From the IMG/VR virus record IMGVR_UViG_3300032799_000664, positions 62,001 to 126,000 of that record: DNA of 64,000 nucleotides, one strand, 5' to 3'. Below are positions 35,334-44,635 of the stretch, in pieces; position 1 is the stretch's first letter; every line of letters starts with the position of its first letter. Origin of the DNA: a virus. The notes beneath the pieces were generated by a model. It was given only the letters and a program-made list of their open reading frames with translations, ran no database searches and was not told where the DNA came from. The translations under genes and the position numbers were made by a program.

Positions 35334-35774
35334 CTACGAGATGACACGCTTGAGATCAAGCCCGCAGAAGTTGCACCAGATGCGATACTCCTGGTTCATG
35401 ATCTGCTGCTTAGCGTGGAAGATGCTCTCGACGTGGAGATCGTAGTTGCGCGCGAAACCGCCGGTGACGTTGTTGCAACGCGGACACCGCACCACCATGC
35501 TCTTGTCACCATCGTCAATCGCGATCGGTTCTACGGGAACAAAGTCGTCATGATGCTCGAGCAACTGCCACGCTAACATGCACAACGTACTCATCGGAGG
35601 CGCCGCGTGCCACTCCCGCGCCCGAGCTTCACACTTGGGCGTGTTGAACACCGGCGTCCCCGCGCAGGTCAAGCTCTCCGGGCAGTGCATACAATCAACG
35701 ACCGTACGTAACTGCAGACACTCGTCGGCGACGCTGCAAAGCAGACAGACGTCACGGTTGTACTCCTGGGTCAC
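35334..35774 (-). CDS. Cys-rich multi-zinc protein (146 aa)
   Basis: Starts at GTG 35774 with GGAGGATAAAC before it; a much longer frame upstream runs antisense through the portal gene and is rejected. Cys groups: CLLC, CMHC, CPRCNN and CNFCG, so two or more zinc sites. Divergent from the portal gene, their starts only 18 bp apart. Function unknown. Confidence 0.7.
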   Translation of the reverse strand: MTQEYNRDVCLLCSVADECLQLRTVVDCMHCPESLTCAGTPVFNTPKCEARAREWHAAPPMSTLCMLAWQLLEHHDDFVPVEPIAIDDGDKSMVVRCPRCNNVTGGFARNYDLHVESIFHAKQQIMNQEYRIWCNFCGLDLKRVIS

Positions 35775-35786
35775 GTGGTTTATCCT
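35758..35786 (+). promoter_or_regulatory. Sigma-70-type promoter of portal gene, leaderless
   Basis: TTGTAC (35758-35763), 17-bp spacer, TATCCT (35781-35786). Six bases then lead to ATG 35793, which has no Shine-Dalgarno sequence. Confidence 0.55.
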
Positions 35787-35792
35787 CCGAGC

Positions 35793-37520
35793 ATGAGCTT
35801 CGCTGGCGATCCCTACAGCAGTGACGTAGAAGCCCTCTTTAGACACAACACGACGCACCCTAACCCCATGTTCGACTTCCTGACGGGCTTCGTGCCCCGA
35901 CGGTTGCGCGACCTCTTCATCTGGATGGAGTACCTCTACTACAACTCCGCCCAGATCTTCGCCGGCCTCAAGAAGTTCTGCGAGTACCCCATCACCGACT
36001 TCACCTATGACACCACCAACGAGAACCTGAAGGACCGCGTCAAGCACCTCGTCGAACAGACGCTGCGCTTGAAGGAATTCCTGATGGTCGTGGGGCGCGA
36101 CTACTGGATCTACGGCAACGCATTCGTCTCCGTGTACCAGCCCTTCGCGCGGTTCCTCAAGTGCCCCGAGTGCGGCAAGATGGTGGGCATCGAACACGTC
36201 AACTACCGCTTCCGCTTCATGAAGCTTGCCTTCGAGTACACCTGCCGCCAGTGCAAGAATACCGTTGAGGGCCGCGTTATCGATCGCCGTCTGACCGACC
36301 CCAACCGCATCAACCTGGTGCGCTGGGACCCGAAGCAGATGGACGTCGACTTCAACCCGGTCAGCGGTGAAGCGGTCTACTACCACTCGGTCCCCGCCGA
36401 GATCAAGGACCGCATCCGCAAGGGCAACAAGCTGCTGCTCAACTCGCTGCCGCTGGCCTACATCAAGGCCGCGCGCGACAACAAGATGTTCCGCTTCGCC
36501 GACGACTACATCTTCCACATGAAGGTGCCGCCGCCGGCCGGTATCACCCAGCAGTGGGGCTTCCCACCGCTTACCAGCGCCATCAAACTCTTCTTCTACG
36601 CCGCGGTGTTGCGCAAGGCCAACGAAGCCATCGCGCTCGATCACCTGGTGCCGTTCCGCGTCGTCTCGCCCGCCCAGGCAACCAGCGGCGCCGACCCTAT
36701 CATGACCATCTCACTGGCCAACATGTTCGAGCAGTTCAAGGGCGGCATCCGCCGCTGGCGCCGCGACCCGCTCACCATCATGTTCGCGCCGGTGCCTGTC
36801 CAGCTCACCCAGATGGGCGGCGACGGCCGCGCCCTTCTGACCTTGGGAGAAGTTCAACAAGTCGAAGACAACATCATCGCCGCCATGGGCATCCCGCGCG
36901 AGTTCATCTACGGCGGCATGAGCTTCACGGGGTCAGCGATCACCCTCCGCATGCTCGAGAACCAGCTGCTGACCTACACCGGTGCACTGGATGAGCTGGC
37001 ACAGTGGATCACCGACCGCTGCTGCCGCATCCTCGGCTGGGGCAAGGTCGATCTCGAGCTGCAGGAGTTCAAGCTCATCGACGACGTGCAGCAGAAGCAG
37101 CTCATCATGCAGCTCAACCAGGGTGGCCAGCAGATCATCTCGAACACCACCATCGCCGAGATGAACGACTTCGACCTCGACAAGGAGCGCGAACGGCGTA
37201 TGGAAGAAGCCCTCGACGAAGTGCGCTTCCAGCAGACGCTGCAACTCAAGGTGCAGAAGCTGCAGCAATCGCTGGCACAGAAGACCCAGCAAGAAGCACT
37301 GCGGGGTGGTCCAGGCATGAACTACGACCAGCAACAGGTCATCGCGCAAGCCGACCAGATGGTCGAGCAATTGTTGGGCTTGGATCCCGGCACCCGCAAG
37401 AGCCAGTTGCACGCCCTCCAAGTCGAAGACTTCGTCCTCTACTCCGTCGTGGTACAGCGACTCGAAGAGCGCCAGCTCGCCGCTGCCCAGCAGGGCAAAA
37501 CCCAAGCCCGCGGCGGCTGA
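35793..37520 (+). CDS. Portal protein with zinc-ribbon insertion (575 aa)
   Basis: The ring through which DNA enters the head. Size and order fit a phage portal: an N-terminal helical part (RRLRDLFIWMEYLYYNS), the clip-side YWIYGNAFVSVYQP, the wing/stem region (FPPLTSAIKLFFYAAVLRKANE), IMTISLANMFEQFKG, GIPREFIYGG, then a Gln-rich coiled-coil C-terminus. A zinc ribbon (CPECG ... CRQC) is inserted near residues 130-165. ATG 35793 is used. The C-terminal 100 residues are low-complexity Gln/Glu/Arg. Confidence 0.85.
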   Translation: MSFAGDPYSSDVEALFRHNTTHPNPMFDFLTGFVPRRLRDLFIWMEYLYYNSAQIFAGLKKFCEYPITDFTYDTTNENLKDRVKHLVEQTLRLKEFLMVVGRDYWIYGNAFVSVYQPFARFLKCPECGKMVGIEHVNYRFRFMKLAFEYTCRQCKNTVEGRVIDRRLTDPNRINLVRWDPKQMDVDFNPVSGEAVYYHSVPAEIKDRIRKGNKLLLNSLPLAYIKAARDNKMFRFADDYIFHMKVPPPAGITQQWGFPPLTSAIKLFFYAAVLRKANEAIALDHLVPFRVVSPAQATSGADPIMTISLANMFEQFKGGIRRWRRDPLTIMFAPVPVQLTQMGGDGRALLTLGEVQQVEDNIIAAMGIPREFIYGGMSFTGSAITLRMLENQLLTYTGALDELAQWITDRCCRILGWGKVDLELQEFKLIDDVQQKQLIMQLNQGGQQIISNTTIAEMNDFDLDKERERRMEEALDEVRFQQTLQLKVQKLQQSLAQKTQQEALRGGPGMNYDQQQVIAQADQMVEQLLGLDPGTRKSQLHALQVEDFVLYSVVVQRLEERQLAAAQQGKTQARGG

Positions 37521-37522
37521 CG

Positions 37523-37537
37523 CTTTACCGCGTAAAG
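37523..37537. repeat. Palindrome family copy 7 (CTTTACCGCGTAAAG)
   Basis: 6+3+6 palindrome in the 36-bp gap between portal stop and the next start. Confidence 0.8.
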
Positions 37538-37556
37538 AAGGCGGAGGAACATCATC

Positions 37557-38045
37557 ATGGCACGCAGCAGCGACAACGAGAGCGTCGCTTCCACGATGCG
37601 GCGCGCACAGGAGCTACCAGACGACACCGGTGGCGCCAGCGTTCCTCTCACCGGGTTGTTCCAGAACTTCCCGGTGCCGCCGGGTGAACCGGTGGTGGGT
37701 GACACACCAACGCGGCAGCCCCGAGGTCAGACCGAAGACCTGCTCCCGGGGCTGCCGAAGTACGACAAGATGCGTACCCACCTGCGCCGCTTCATCATCG
37801 GGCAGCGCTTGGTGGGCGATGACGAACGCGGCCGACCCAACTACGTCGACCAGGATGATTCCCAGGCATACGAGACCTTGATGGATGACATCTTGCAAGC
37901 CAAAGCTGCGTTGCGCTGGGAGGAGAAACAGCATTTGAAGGACGGCACGCTCGTGATCTCAGTCTGCTACTTCACGCAGCAGAACCCGCCAGCACCACCG
38001 CCGTCGGAGGATGAGCCGCCACTGGCCGGCGTCTCGGCGACCTAG
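37557..38045 (+). CDS. Unknown protein after portal (162 aa)
   Basis: ATG 37557 has GGCGGAGGAAC before it. Disordered N-terminus (residues 1-65), then a compact domain (YDKMRTHLRRFIIGQRLVG ... YETLMDDILQAKAALRWEE) and a Pro-rich tail. Its place after the portal suggests a head gene, but no family is recognised. Confidence 0.7.
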   Translation: MARSSDNESVASTMRRAQELPDDTGGASVPLTGLFQNFPVPPGEPVVGDTPTRQPRGQTEDLLPGLPKYDKMRTHLRRFIIGQRLVGDDERGRPNYVDQDDSQAYETLMDDILQAKAALRWEEKQHLKDGTLVISVCYFTQQNPPAPPPSEDEPPLAGVSAT

Positions 38046-38116
38046 GTAGCTTCCGTCAGCTTAGACGAGAAGCAACAGCAACATCACGATCGCCATACAT
38101 CCTTTCTCGCCCGGGT

Positions 38117-38995
38117 TCACGCCTCGAGCGTCTCGGCGGGAACGGTGACTACCTGCGACGTCGGGGTCGGCACGGAGGTCGGCTCCGTGACCGGCTCCGG
38201 CTCCGGCGCCGGAGTCACCGGCGGCTTCGCCGCCAGTGCCGCCTGCAACTTCTCGCGCATGCTACCCCCGCGGAAGGGCCGCCGCGCGCTGCGTCCGTGA
38301 CCGTTGTGCGGTTGGTCGCTCGTCGCCGTCGTCCGGCCCAGCGTGCGGCAGTTCACGCAGCGCTGATGCGGCGTGAAGGTCTTCCCCGACCAGGGCTGGT
38401 TCACGACCGGCAGCAGCTCGTACTTGAGGATCGAGGTCGCCGCCTGCTCGACGTTGGTGCGCGCCGCCCGGCCACACGCCGGGTTGATGCAGATGCGACT
38501 GCAGACCGGCTGCTGCCGCTCCGCCCGCAGCATGTCGGCGAAGACCTGCTCGCTCATGTTCTCGAGCTTGTCCGCCGCCTGGAGTTGCTCGCGCAGCACC
38601 TCGCCCCGGTAGATGCGCATGATGTCGCGCAGGTTGGCCAGCGTCTGGTAGGGGATGAACACCTTGACCAGTGCGTTGCGCACCACCATCGGCACGCGGT
38701 GCGGGTCGTACGACTCCGTCTTCAGCTCGGGGTCGAACGGGAACGCAGAGGACTCGGCCCACTGGTACTCCATCGCCGTGGCCACCGCGAGCACCGTGTC
38801 CGTGGAGATGCTGATGCCTTCGCGCACCAGCTCCGCCACGAACTCGGGGATCTCAGTGTGGGCACGCGCCCCGTAGGCGCGCAGGCACTGGTTGACGGAG
38901 AGCATCCGGCCGTGGTTGTCCCGAACGTTGGCCTGGAGAAAGACACCGTCCGCCGACAGCAAGCCCATCGTGATCAGGTCGCGTTTCTCGAACAT
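38117..38995 (-). CDS. Unknown protein with zinc site (292 aa)
   Basis: ATG 38995 has AGGAGCCTCACC before it. The N-terminal 170 residues are helical (IPEFVAELVREGISIS, FIPYQTLANLRDIMRIYR). CSRICINPACG near residue 165 and CVNC near 213 form a likely zinc site. The tail is Pro/Glu/Thr-rich. The only minus-strand gene after 36 kb. Function unknown; opposite orientation to the head genes suggests a different expression time. Confidence 0.7.
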   Translation of the reverse strand: MFEKRDLITMGLLSADGVFLQANVRDNHGRMLSVNQCLRAYGARAHTEIPEFVAELVREGISISTDTVLAVATAMEYQWAESSAFPFDPELKTESYDPHRVPMVVRNALVKVFIPYQTLANLRDIMRIYRGEVLREQLQAADKLENMSEQVFADMLRAERQQPVCSRICINPACGRAARTNVEQAATSILKYELLPVVNQPWSGKTFTPHQRCVNCRTLGRTTATSDQPHNGHGRSARRPFRGGSMREKLQAALAAKPPVTPAPEPEPVTEPTSVPTPTSQVVTVPAETLEA

Positions 38996-39299
38996 GGTGA
39001 GGCTCCTTTCAGCTGAGTGGCGATGAAAAAACGAGACAGAAACGATTCACCGCAAGCGGCCTCCCGATGAAGGGAGGCCGCCTGCGGCTGAGCCCACGGT
39101 TGTACGAAGCGCCTCACCCATGGGCGAGTTCAGGGCGCCAAGGCCGACGTGTACCTTTTCACCGCGCTCTTTCGGCACCCACGCGGTCTAGCCTTCTCGC
39201 CTGCCGTAGACGTCAACTCTCCCTACGGCCGAGACGAAAGGCGAACTTCAACACCTTCTTATACCGGGCGTAGCGGTACTTTTCGGAGAGCCGCTGGTC
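38996..39299. other. Gene-free, structured region before RNA polymerase gene
   Basis: About 300 bp with no credible gene. Contains a perfect 10-bp stem GCGGCCTCCC/GGGAGGCCGC with 6-nt loop (39056-39081), flanked by CGCA/TGCG that extend it, and GCCGTAG/CTACGGC (39203-39229). No T-run follows either. It may hold regulatory sites for the divergent genes, or a small RNA. Confidence 0.5.
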
Positions 39300-39305
39300 T
39301 ATACT
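39300..39305 (+). promoter_or_regulatory. -10 box (TATACT) of RNA polymerase gene
   Basis: CTATACTTGC, nine bases before ATG 39315; the same ten bases occur at the promoter at 43780. No clear -35 box and no Shine-Dalgarno, so a near-leaderless mRNA is likely. Confidence 0.5.
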
Positions 39306-39314
39306 TGCTGCGCG

Positions 39315-42300
39315 ATGGCCTTGACCCCGGTTCTCATCGACGCCGCCACTCGTCGCACCCAGATCCACGAGAAAGCGACCGACGGGGTCCGCCGCGTGTT
39401 CCCGCTCGCCCTCCGTGATCATCGTGTCGAAGTCGAAGACCTCCACGTAGTCTCAAAGGAGTACTCCTCCCGCGAACAGAAAGACGCCCTGCTGCAGGGG
39501 CACACGCTGCAGGAGCCGCTCAAGGGAAGCCTCATCCTCAAAGACGCCGCCGGCAAGGTCGTCCAACGCAAAGACGACATCACGCTGGCGCAGTTGCCGT
39601 GGTTCACGCCGCGACACACGTTCATCGTAGACGGCAATGAATACTCGGTAGCAAACCAGCGTCGTGTCAGACCCGGCGTGTATACGCGGGTCAGGGGCAA
39701 CGAAGAGCTCGAAGCCGCGTTCAACCTAGGCCGCGGTGACAACTTCCGTCTCAGCATGGACCCCGCCAAGGGTCACCTTTACATGCAGTACGGGACGACC
39801 AACATTCCGCTCTACCCCATCCTGCGCAAGCTCGGCGTGCCGGAGACCGAGCTCAACCGCGCCTGGGGCAGCGGTGTTGTCGCCCAGAATCGCAGCATGT
39901 TCGCCGGTACCCCAGCGAAGGCCGACAAGGCCATGGACAAGCTCTACGAGCGGCTGGTGCCGGAGTACCGCCGCACGCACCATACGCAGGAAGCCAAGGC
40001 CGACGCCATCCACGAGAGCTACAACAACACAGTGCTGGACCCCGACGTCACATCCCGAACCCTGGGAGAAGCTTTCACACACGTGACGCCCACCGCGCTT
40101 GTTAAAGCTTCAAAGAAGCTGCTCGACGTACATCGTGAAGGCGTTGACACCGACGATCGTGACAGCCTCGCTTTCCAACAGCTGCTGAGCGCCGACGACT
40201 TCGTTCGCGAACGCATCCTGCTGGAAGGCCGCAACCTGGCCAAGAAGGCGCGCATGAAGGCGTCTTCGGGCAACCTCGACCTCGATCGCATCGTCCCACC
40301 GTCGCCATTCACCCGAACCCTCCGGAGCTTCATCACCAACAGCTCGCTGTCTTCGATCCCGACCCAAATCAACCCCGTCGAGATTCTCGACAGTGCTGCC
40401 AAGGTCACGACGTTAGGCGAAGGCGGCATTGAGTCCGAACGCGCCATCCCCAACGAGGCCCGCAGCCTCCACCACACGCACTTCGGCCTCATCGATCCGG
40501 CGCGTACTCCTGAGAGCTTCCACGCCGGCGTTGATCTACGTGCCGCCCTCTGGCTCAAGCGTGATGAGCAAGGCCGGATGCACACGTTGTTGCGCAACGC
40601 CAAGACCGGCAAACTCCAAGATGTCGCAGTCCAGGATGTTGAGAACGCCACCGTGGCGCTGCCGTGGCAACGTGCCCAGCAACGGGGTGTCTCTGCTCTG
40701 CGTGCCGGACAACCGGTCTCGGTCGGCCGCGGCGAAATCGACTACGAACTGCCGCACCCGTCCTTCATGTTCTCGCTGTCGAGCAATACCATACCGATGC
40801 CGGAGAGCGTCGAAGGCTTCCGCCTGCTGATGGGCGCCAAGCACGTCGGCCAAGCCCTCCCGCTAGTGCACCGGGAAGCCCCGCTGGTACAAGTAGCCTC
40901 GTTCAATCCACACCGCACCATGGAGCAGGAGATCGCTCGTTTCATCGTACCGCACGCCCCGGTCGCCGGCACCATCACCAAGGTCGACCAGGACTACATC
41001 TACCTGCGACCTGAAGCCAAGAAGAAGGCCGAAGCAGAGAGCGAATGGCCGCAACTGATGCCCGTCGAGCACGTCTATCTCGCTGAAGACGGTGAGAAAA
41101 CCGCCGCCACCCCGCTCATCAAGATCCCCTACGATGACCACTTCCCCCTGTCGTCCAAGACCTTCCTGCACAACAACGTCACCGTGAAGGCCGGCGACGA
41201 AGTCGATGCCGAACAGCTCCTCACCGATTCGAACGTCACCATGGACGGTCGGTTGGCGCTGGGCACGAACCTCCGGGTCGGCTATCTGCCCTATTACGGG
41301 GCCAACACCAACGACGCGGTGGTCATCTCACAGGCCGCCGCCGAGAAGTTGACCAGCGAGCACATGTACAAGGAAGTGCTCCAGCTCGACCTGGACACCG
41401 TGCTCGAGCGCGACAAGCATCGCGCCATGTTCGGCAGCCGTTGGACCGCCGCCCAGTACGCCCACCTCGATAACCGGGGCGTCGCGCGTTCCGGAGAGAC
41501 GCTACAGCCAGGCGATCCTCTCATCCTCGGGCTGCATAAGGCCCTACCCACCGCTGAACAGCGTATGCTTGGCAAACTTCACCGCACGTTGAACACGCCT
41601 TTCCGTGAGATTGCGTTGACGTGGGAGCACCGCTGTCCTGGCGAAATCGTCGACGTCGTCGCGACGCCATCGCGCATCCTACTCACTGTTCGCACCAGTG
41701 AACCAGCGGCGATTGGCGACAAGATCTCGAACCGCTACGGCGGCAAAGGGGTCGTTGCCCAGGTGCTGCCGATTGCCCAGATGCCGCATACGCCCGATGG
41801 GCGACCGCTGGAGCTGCTCATGCCACCCACGGGGGTGCACGGCCGCATCAACCCAGCCCAGATTCTGGAAACCGCGGTCGCGAAGGTCGCGGAGAAGACC
41901 GGCAAGCCCATCGTCATCGAGTCGTTCAGTGGCAAGAACAACGTGAAGTGGGCACGCGGGCTTCTCAAGGAGCACGGCCTCACCGACAAAGAGATCCTCG
42001 ACAACCCGATGACCGGGAAGACCATCAAGGGACCCGACGGCAAGGGCGTGATGGTCGGACCGCAGTACATCTACAAGCTCTTCAAGAGCACCGAGACGAA
42101 CTACAGCGCGCGCGGCGTCGAGGACTACGACGCGAATCTCCAGCCAGCAAAGGGAGGAGCGACAGGGGCGAAAGCCCTCGGGCGCATGGAGATCAACGCC
42201 CTGCTGGCGCACAACGCCCGCAACGTCTTGCGCGAATCCATGACCCTCAAGTCGTCACGCAACGACGAGTTCTGGCGCGCCTACCAGCTAGGCCTGCCGT

Positions 42301-43760
42301 TGCCACCAGCCCGCACCTCGTTCACCAGCGAGAAGTTCCTGGAAATGCTGCGCGGCGCCGGCATCAAGGTCGACAAGAGCAACGAGCAAATGACGCTCGG
42401 CCCGTTGACCGATGCCGACGTAAAGAAGCTCTCCGCCGGCGCCATCGCTCGGCCGCTCATGGTGAAAGAGAAGGACCTCTCCCCGGAGAAAGGCGGACTC
42501 TTCGATCCCGTAGTCACCGGCGGCACCAACGGCACGCGCTGGTCGCACGTCGACCTGCACGAACCGCTGGTGAACCCGACGTTCGAAGAACCAGTACGCC
42601 GTTTGCTGGGTCTCACCGTAGCGCAGTTCCGTGGTTTACTGGAACGTGAGGGTGGCGCCGGTATCCGTCGCCGCCTGGCAACCATCAACCTTGATCAGCG
42701 CGAACGCGAGCTCCGGAGTGAAGTTCGTGATGCCACCGGCGCCCGACTCGACGGATCCTTGAAGCAACTGAAGAACGTCCTGGCACTGCAACGCGAGAAA
42801 CTCTCCCCGGATCAGGCCTACATCATCTCGAAACTGGGTGTCGTACCCCCGGTGATACGTCCGATCTTGCCAGCCTCTCATGGCCGCAAGGACCTGTTGG
42901 TCTCTGACGCGAACTACTTGTACCGCGACGCGATGCTCGCCAACGAGAATCTCGCCGCCGCCAAGCACTCACTGCCACCCGAAGAAGTGGCCAAAGCGCG
43001 ACTCCACCTCTATGACGCCACGAAAGCAGTCTTCGGTCTCGGTGACCCGATGAGCCCACAGCTGCAGGGCCGCGGCGCCAAAGGCTTCATCACGACGATC
43101 GCCGGACAGGGTAGTCCCAAGGGTGGTTTCTTCCACGGCAAAGTCCTCTACCGCCCGCAGGACGTCAGTGGTCGCGGTACTGCGGTCCCCGACCTCAACC
43201 TCAACATGGACGAGGTCGGCATTCCCGAAGACATGATGTGGACGATGTACGGTCCGCACGTCATCCGGCGGCTGGTGCAGAACGGCTACCACGTCGTCGA
43301 TGCACAGAAGGCGCTCGAAGACCACATGCCGGTGGCCCGTGAAGCCCTGCTGCGTGAAGCACAAGAGCGCCCGCTCATCGTCAACCGCGCCCCCACGCTG
43401 CACCGCTACGGCATGATCGGTGCGTACCCGGTGCCGGTGCCGGGAAAGACGTTGCGGGTCAATCCGTTCATCGAGAAAGGCCTCAACCTCGACTACGACG
43501 GCGACACGCTGACTGTCCACGTCCCCGTCATGCCGGGCGCAGTCAAGGACGTGAAGTCGATGCTGCTGTCCAACCTGCTCTTCGGCGACAAGACCAAGAG
43601 CGACCTGTTGGTCTTCCCCCAACACGAAGCCATCGTCGGGGTGCACCTAGCCAGCAACGCCAAAGACGGCAAGAAGTACCGTTTCAAGACCAAGGCCGAG
43701 GCGCTCGCCGCGTATCGTCGCGGCGAAATCGCGCTCGACGCCGAGATAGAGATCGGTTGA
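39315..43760 (+). CDS. RNA polymerase beta subunit fused to N-terminal (catalytic) part of beta-prime
   Basis: 1481 aa. Residues 1 to about 1015 are beta: TNDAVVISQAAA, GDKISNRYGGKGVV (from 801, with the two conserved Lys), LELLMPPTGVHGRINPAQILE in parts, and the beta C-terminal block GRMEINALLAHNARNVLRE. From about 1030 beta-prime begins (LTDADVKKLSAGAIARP, then GGLFDPVVTGG), without the first zinc finger of cellular beta-prime. SKLGVVPPVIRPILP, then the active-site loop N1391-LDYDGD-1397 with three Mg-binding Asp, and it stops after the YRRGEIALDAEI segment. The rest of beta-prime is encoded at 48210-50024. No alpha or omega gene is visible. It contains EKTA (from E594), the motif shared with virion proteins. 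Confidence 0.92.
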   Translation: MALTPVLIDAATRRTQIHEKATDGVRRVFPLALRDHRVEVEDLHVVSKEYSSREQKDALLQGHTLQEPLKGSLILKDAAGKVVQRKDDITLAQLPWFTPRHTFIVDGNEYSVANQRRVRPGVYTRVRGNEELEAAFNLGRGDNFRLSMDPAKGHLYMQYGTTNIPLYPILRKLGVPETELNRAWGSGVVAQNRSMFAGTPAKADKAMDKLYERLVPEYRRTHHTQEAKADAIHESYNNTVLDPDVTSRTLGEAFTHVTPTALVKASKKLLDVHREGVDTDDRDSLAFQQLLSADDFVRERILLEGRNLAKKARMKASSGNLDLDRIVPPSPFTRTLRSFITNSSLSSIPTQINPVEILDSAAKVTTLGEGGIESERAIPNEARSLHHTHFGLIDPARTPESFHAGVDLRAALWLKRDEQGRMHTLLRNAKTGKLQDVAVQDVENATVALPWQRAQQRGVSALRAGQPVSVGRGEIDYELPHPSFMFSLSSNTIPMPESVEGFRLLMGAKHVGQALPLVHREAPLVQVASFNPHRTMEQEIARFIVPHAPVAGTITKVDQDYIYLRPEAKKKAEAESEWPQLMPVEHVYLAEDGEKTAATPLIKIPYDDHFPLSSKTFLHNNVTVKAGDEVDAEQLLTDSNVTMDGRLALGTNLRVGYLPYYGANTNDAVVISQAAAEKLTSEHMYKEVLQLDLDTVLERDKHRAMFGSRWTAAQYAHLDNRGVARSGETLQPGDPLILGLHKALPTAEQRMLGKLHRTLNTPFREIALTWEHRCPGEIVDVVATPSRILLTVRTSEPAAIGDKISNRYGGKGVVAQVLPIAQMPHTPDGRPLELLMPPTGVHGRINPAQILETAVAKVAEKTGKPIVIESFSGKNNVKWARGLLKEHGLTDKEILDNPMTGKTIKGPDGKGVMVGPQYIYKLFKSTETNYSARGVEDYDANLQPAKGGATGAKALGRMEINALLAHNARNVLRESMTLKSSRNDEFWRAYQLGLPLPPARTSFTSEKFLEMLRGAGIKVDKSNEQMTLGPLTDADVKKLSAGAIARPLMVKEKDLSPEKGGLFDPVVTGGTNGTRWSHVDLHEPLVNPTFEEPVRRLLGLTVAQFRGLLEREGGAGIRRRLATINLDQRERELRSEVRDATGARLDGSLKQLKNVLALQREKLSPDQAYIISKLGVVPPVIRPILPASHGRKDLLVSDANYLYRDAMLANENLAAAKHSLPPEEVAKARLHLYDATKAVFGLGDPMSPQLQGRGAKGFITTIAGQGSPKGGFFHGKVLYRPQDVSGRGTAVPDLNLNMDEVGIPEDMMWTMYGPHVIRRLVQNGYHVVDAQKALEDHMPVAREALLREAQERPLIVNRAPTLHRYGMIGAYPVPVPGKTLRVNPFIEKGLNLDYDGDTLTVHVPVMPGAVKDVKSMLLSNLLFGDKTKSDLLVFPQHEAIVGVHLASNAKDGKKYRFKTKAEALAAYRRGEIALDAEIEIG

Positions 43761-43786
43761 GCAATCGTCCATCGATGACCTATACT
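43757..43786 (+). promoter_or_regulatory. Sigma-70-type promoter
   Basis: TTGAGC (43757-43762), 18-bp spacer, TATACT (43781-43786); the -35 box overlaps the stop of the RNA polymerase gene. Drives the following plus-strand genes. Confidence 0.6.
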
Positions 43787-43821
43787 TGCGGTACTGGTCA
43801 TCCACAGCAAGGAGCGTACCC

Positions 43822-44058
43822 GTGAGCCATCTCGATACCGCGTTCAAGATCGGCGCCGCACAGGCGCAGCACGATTTCCAGGCTGAGCTCGACAAGGTCG
43901 CCCAGGGCGACATGCGTCCGCCCATCCCCACACCGGACATCCGGCCGGGGCAGCCGCAGCCGGGTCCCGCACCACGTCCCATGCCGGCTCCCACCCCGAA
44001 GCTGCCCATCCCGAATCCCGGGCTGGGACCGCGTCAGCCGGGCCGCCCAGTCCTGTAG
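43822..44058 (+). CDS. Small Pro-rich protein (78 aa)
   Basis: GTG 43822 has AAGGAGCGTACCC before it. N-terminus SHLDTAFKIGAAQAQHDFQ is helical; from residue 35 almost every third residue is Pro (PRPMPAPTPKLPIPNPG). Probably an extended virion or adaptor protein. Function unknown. Confidence 0.65.
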   Translation: MSHLDTAFKIGAAQAQHDFQAELDKVAQGDMRPPIPTPDIRPGQPQPGPAPRPMPAPTPKLPIPNPGLGPRQPGRPVL

Positions 44059-44092
44059 CTCAACCCACATCTCGTAGAAGGCAGGAGTGTGG

Positions 44093-44623
44093 ATGAGCAA
44101 CCCGTACCTCAGCTACAGCCATCGTCTCGGTGCTGAGGCGGCACTGCAGCACTTCGGCGTGCGGGTCAAGACGGGAAATACGCCAGCAATCACGACGGGT
44201 GGACCGATGCCTTCAGCAGTCGCCGCACAGCCACCCACAGCTGCAGCGTCACCAGCGCCACCCACGGGTTCACCAATGACTCCTCCGGCTACGGGCCGCA
44301 CCGTAACCGGTTCGGCACGAATGGCCGCCGCGGATTTCGCCCGGTCCATGCAGGAAGCGGAGTACGACAATCCGACAGCACCGCCGCCGAAGTTCGCCGG
44401 TTTCGAAATTGACACCGACGGCATCGTGCGGCGCACCCTCGAAAAGTTCGGTGGTCCCCGCGGTCGAAACGGACGGCCCAGTGGCGCACGTGAACCTGCG
44501 TCACGCACTCCGGTGGGCGTCGGCGGTCGTTTCCAGGCGCTGAAGCGCAAGATGTCCCACAAGAAGAACGTGGCCACGGCCAAGCGCGTCGGACGCACCT
44601 CGGCGAAGAGTCGCAAGGGATAG
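44093..44623 (+). CDS. Small basic-tailed protein (176 aa)
   Basis: ATG 44093 has GCAGGAGTGTGG before it. N-terminus YSHRLGAEAALQHFGV resembles short N-terminal helices in neighbouring proteins (such as FKIGAAQAQHDF). The middle is Thr/Pro/Ala-rich, the C-terminus strongly basic (KRKMSHKKNVATAKRVGR), fitting nucleic-acid contact. Function unknown. Confidence 0.65.
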   Translation: MSNPYLSYSHRLGAEAALQHFGVRVKTGNTPAITTGGPMPSAVAAQPPTAAASPAPPTGSPMTPPATGRTVTGSARMAAADFARSMQEAEYDNPTAPPPKFAGFEIDTDGIVRRTLEKFGGPRGRNGRPSGAREPASRTPVGVGGRFQALKRKMSHKKNVATAKRVGRTSAKSRKG

Positions 44624-44635
44624 GCGAGGCCCTGT

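Noticed and set aside
35775-36644. Long N-terminal extension of the minus-strand Cys-rich gene
   Set aside because: It runs antisense through the portal gene; only the part before 35774 has zinc motifs and a GTG with a good RBS.
39027-39032. Run of six A as terminator on the minus strand
   Set aside because: The nearest stem is more than 20 bp away, so it is not placed as a terminator's T-run.
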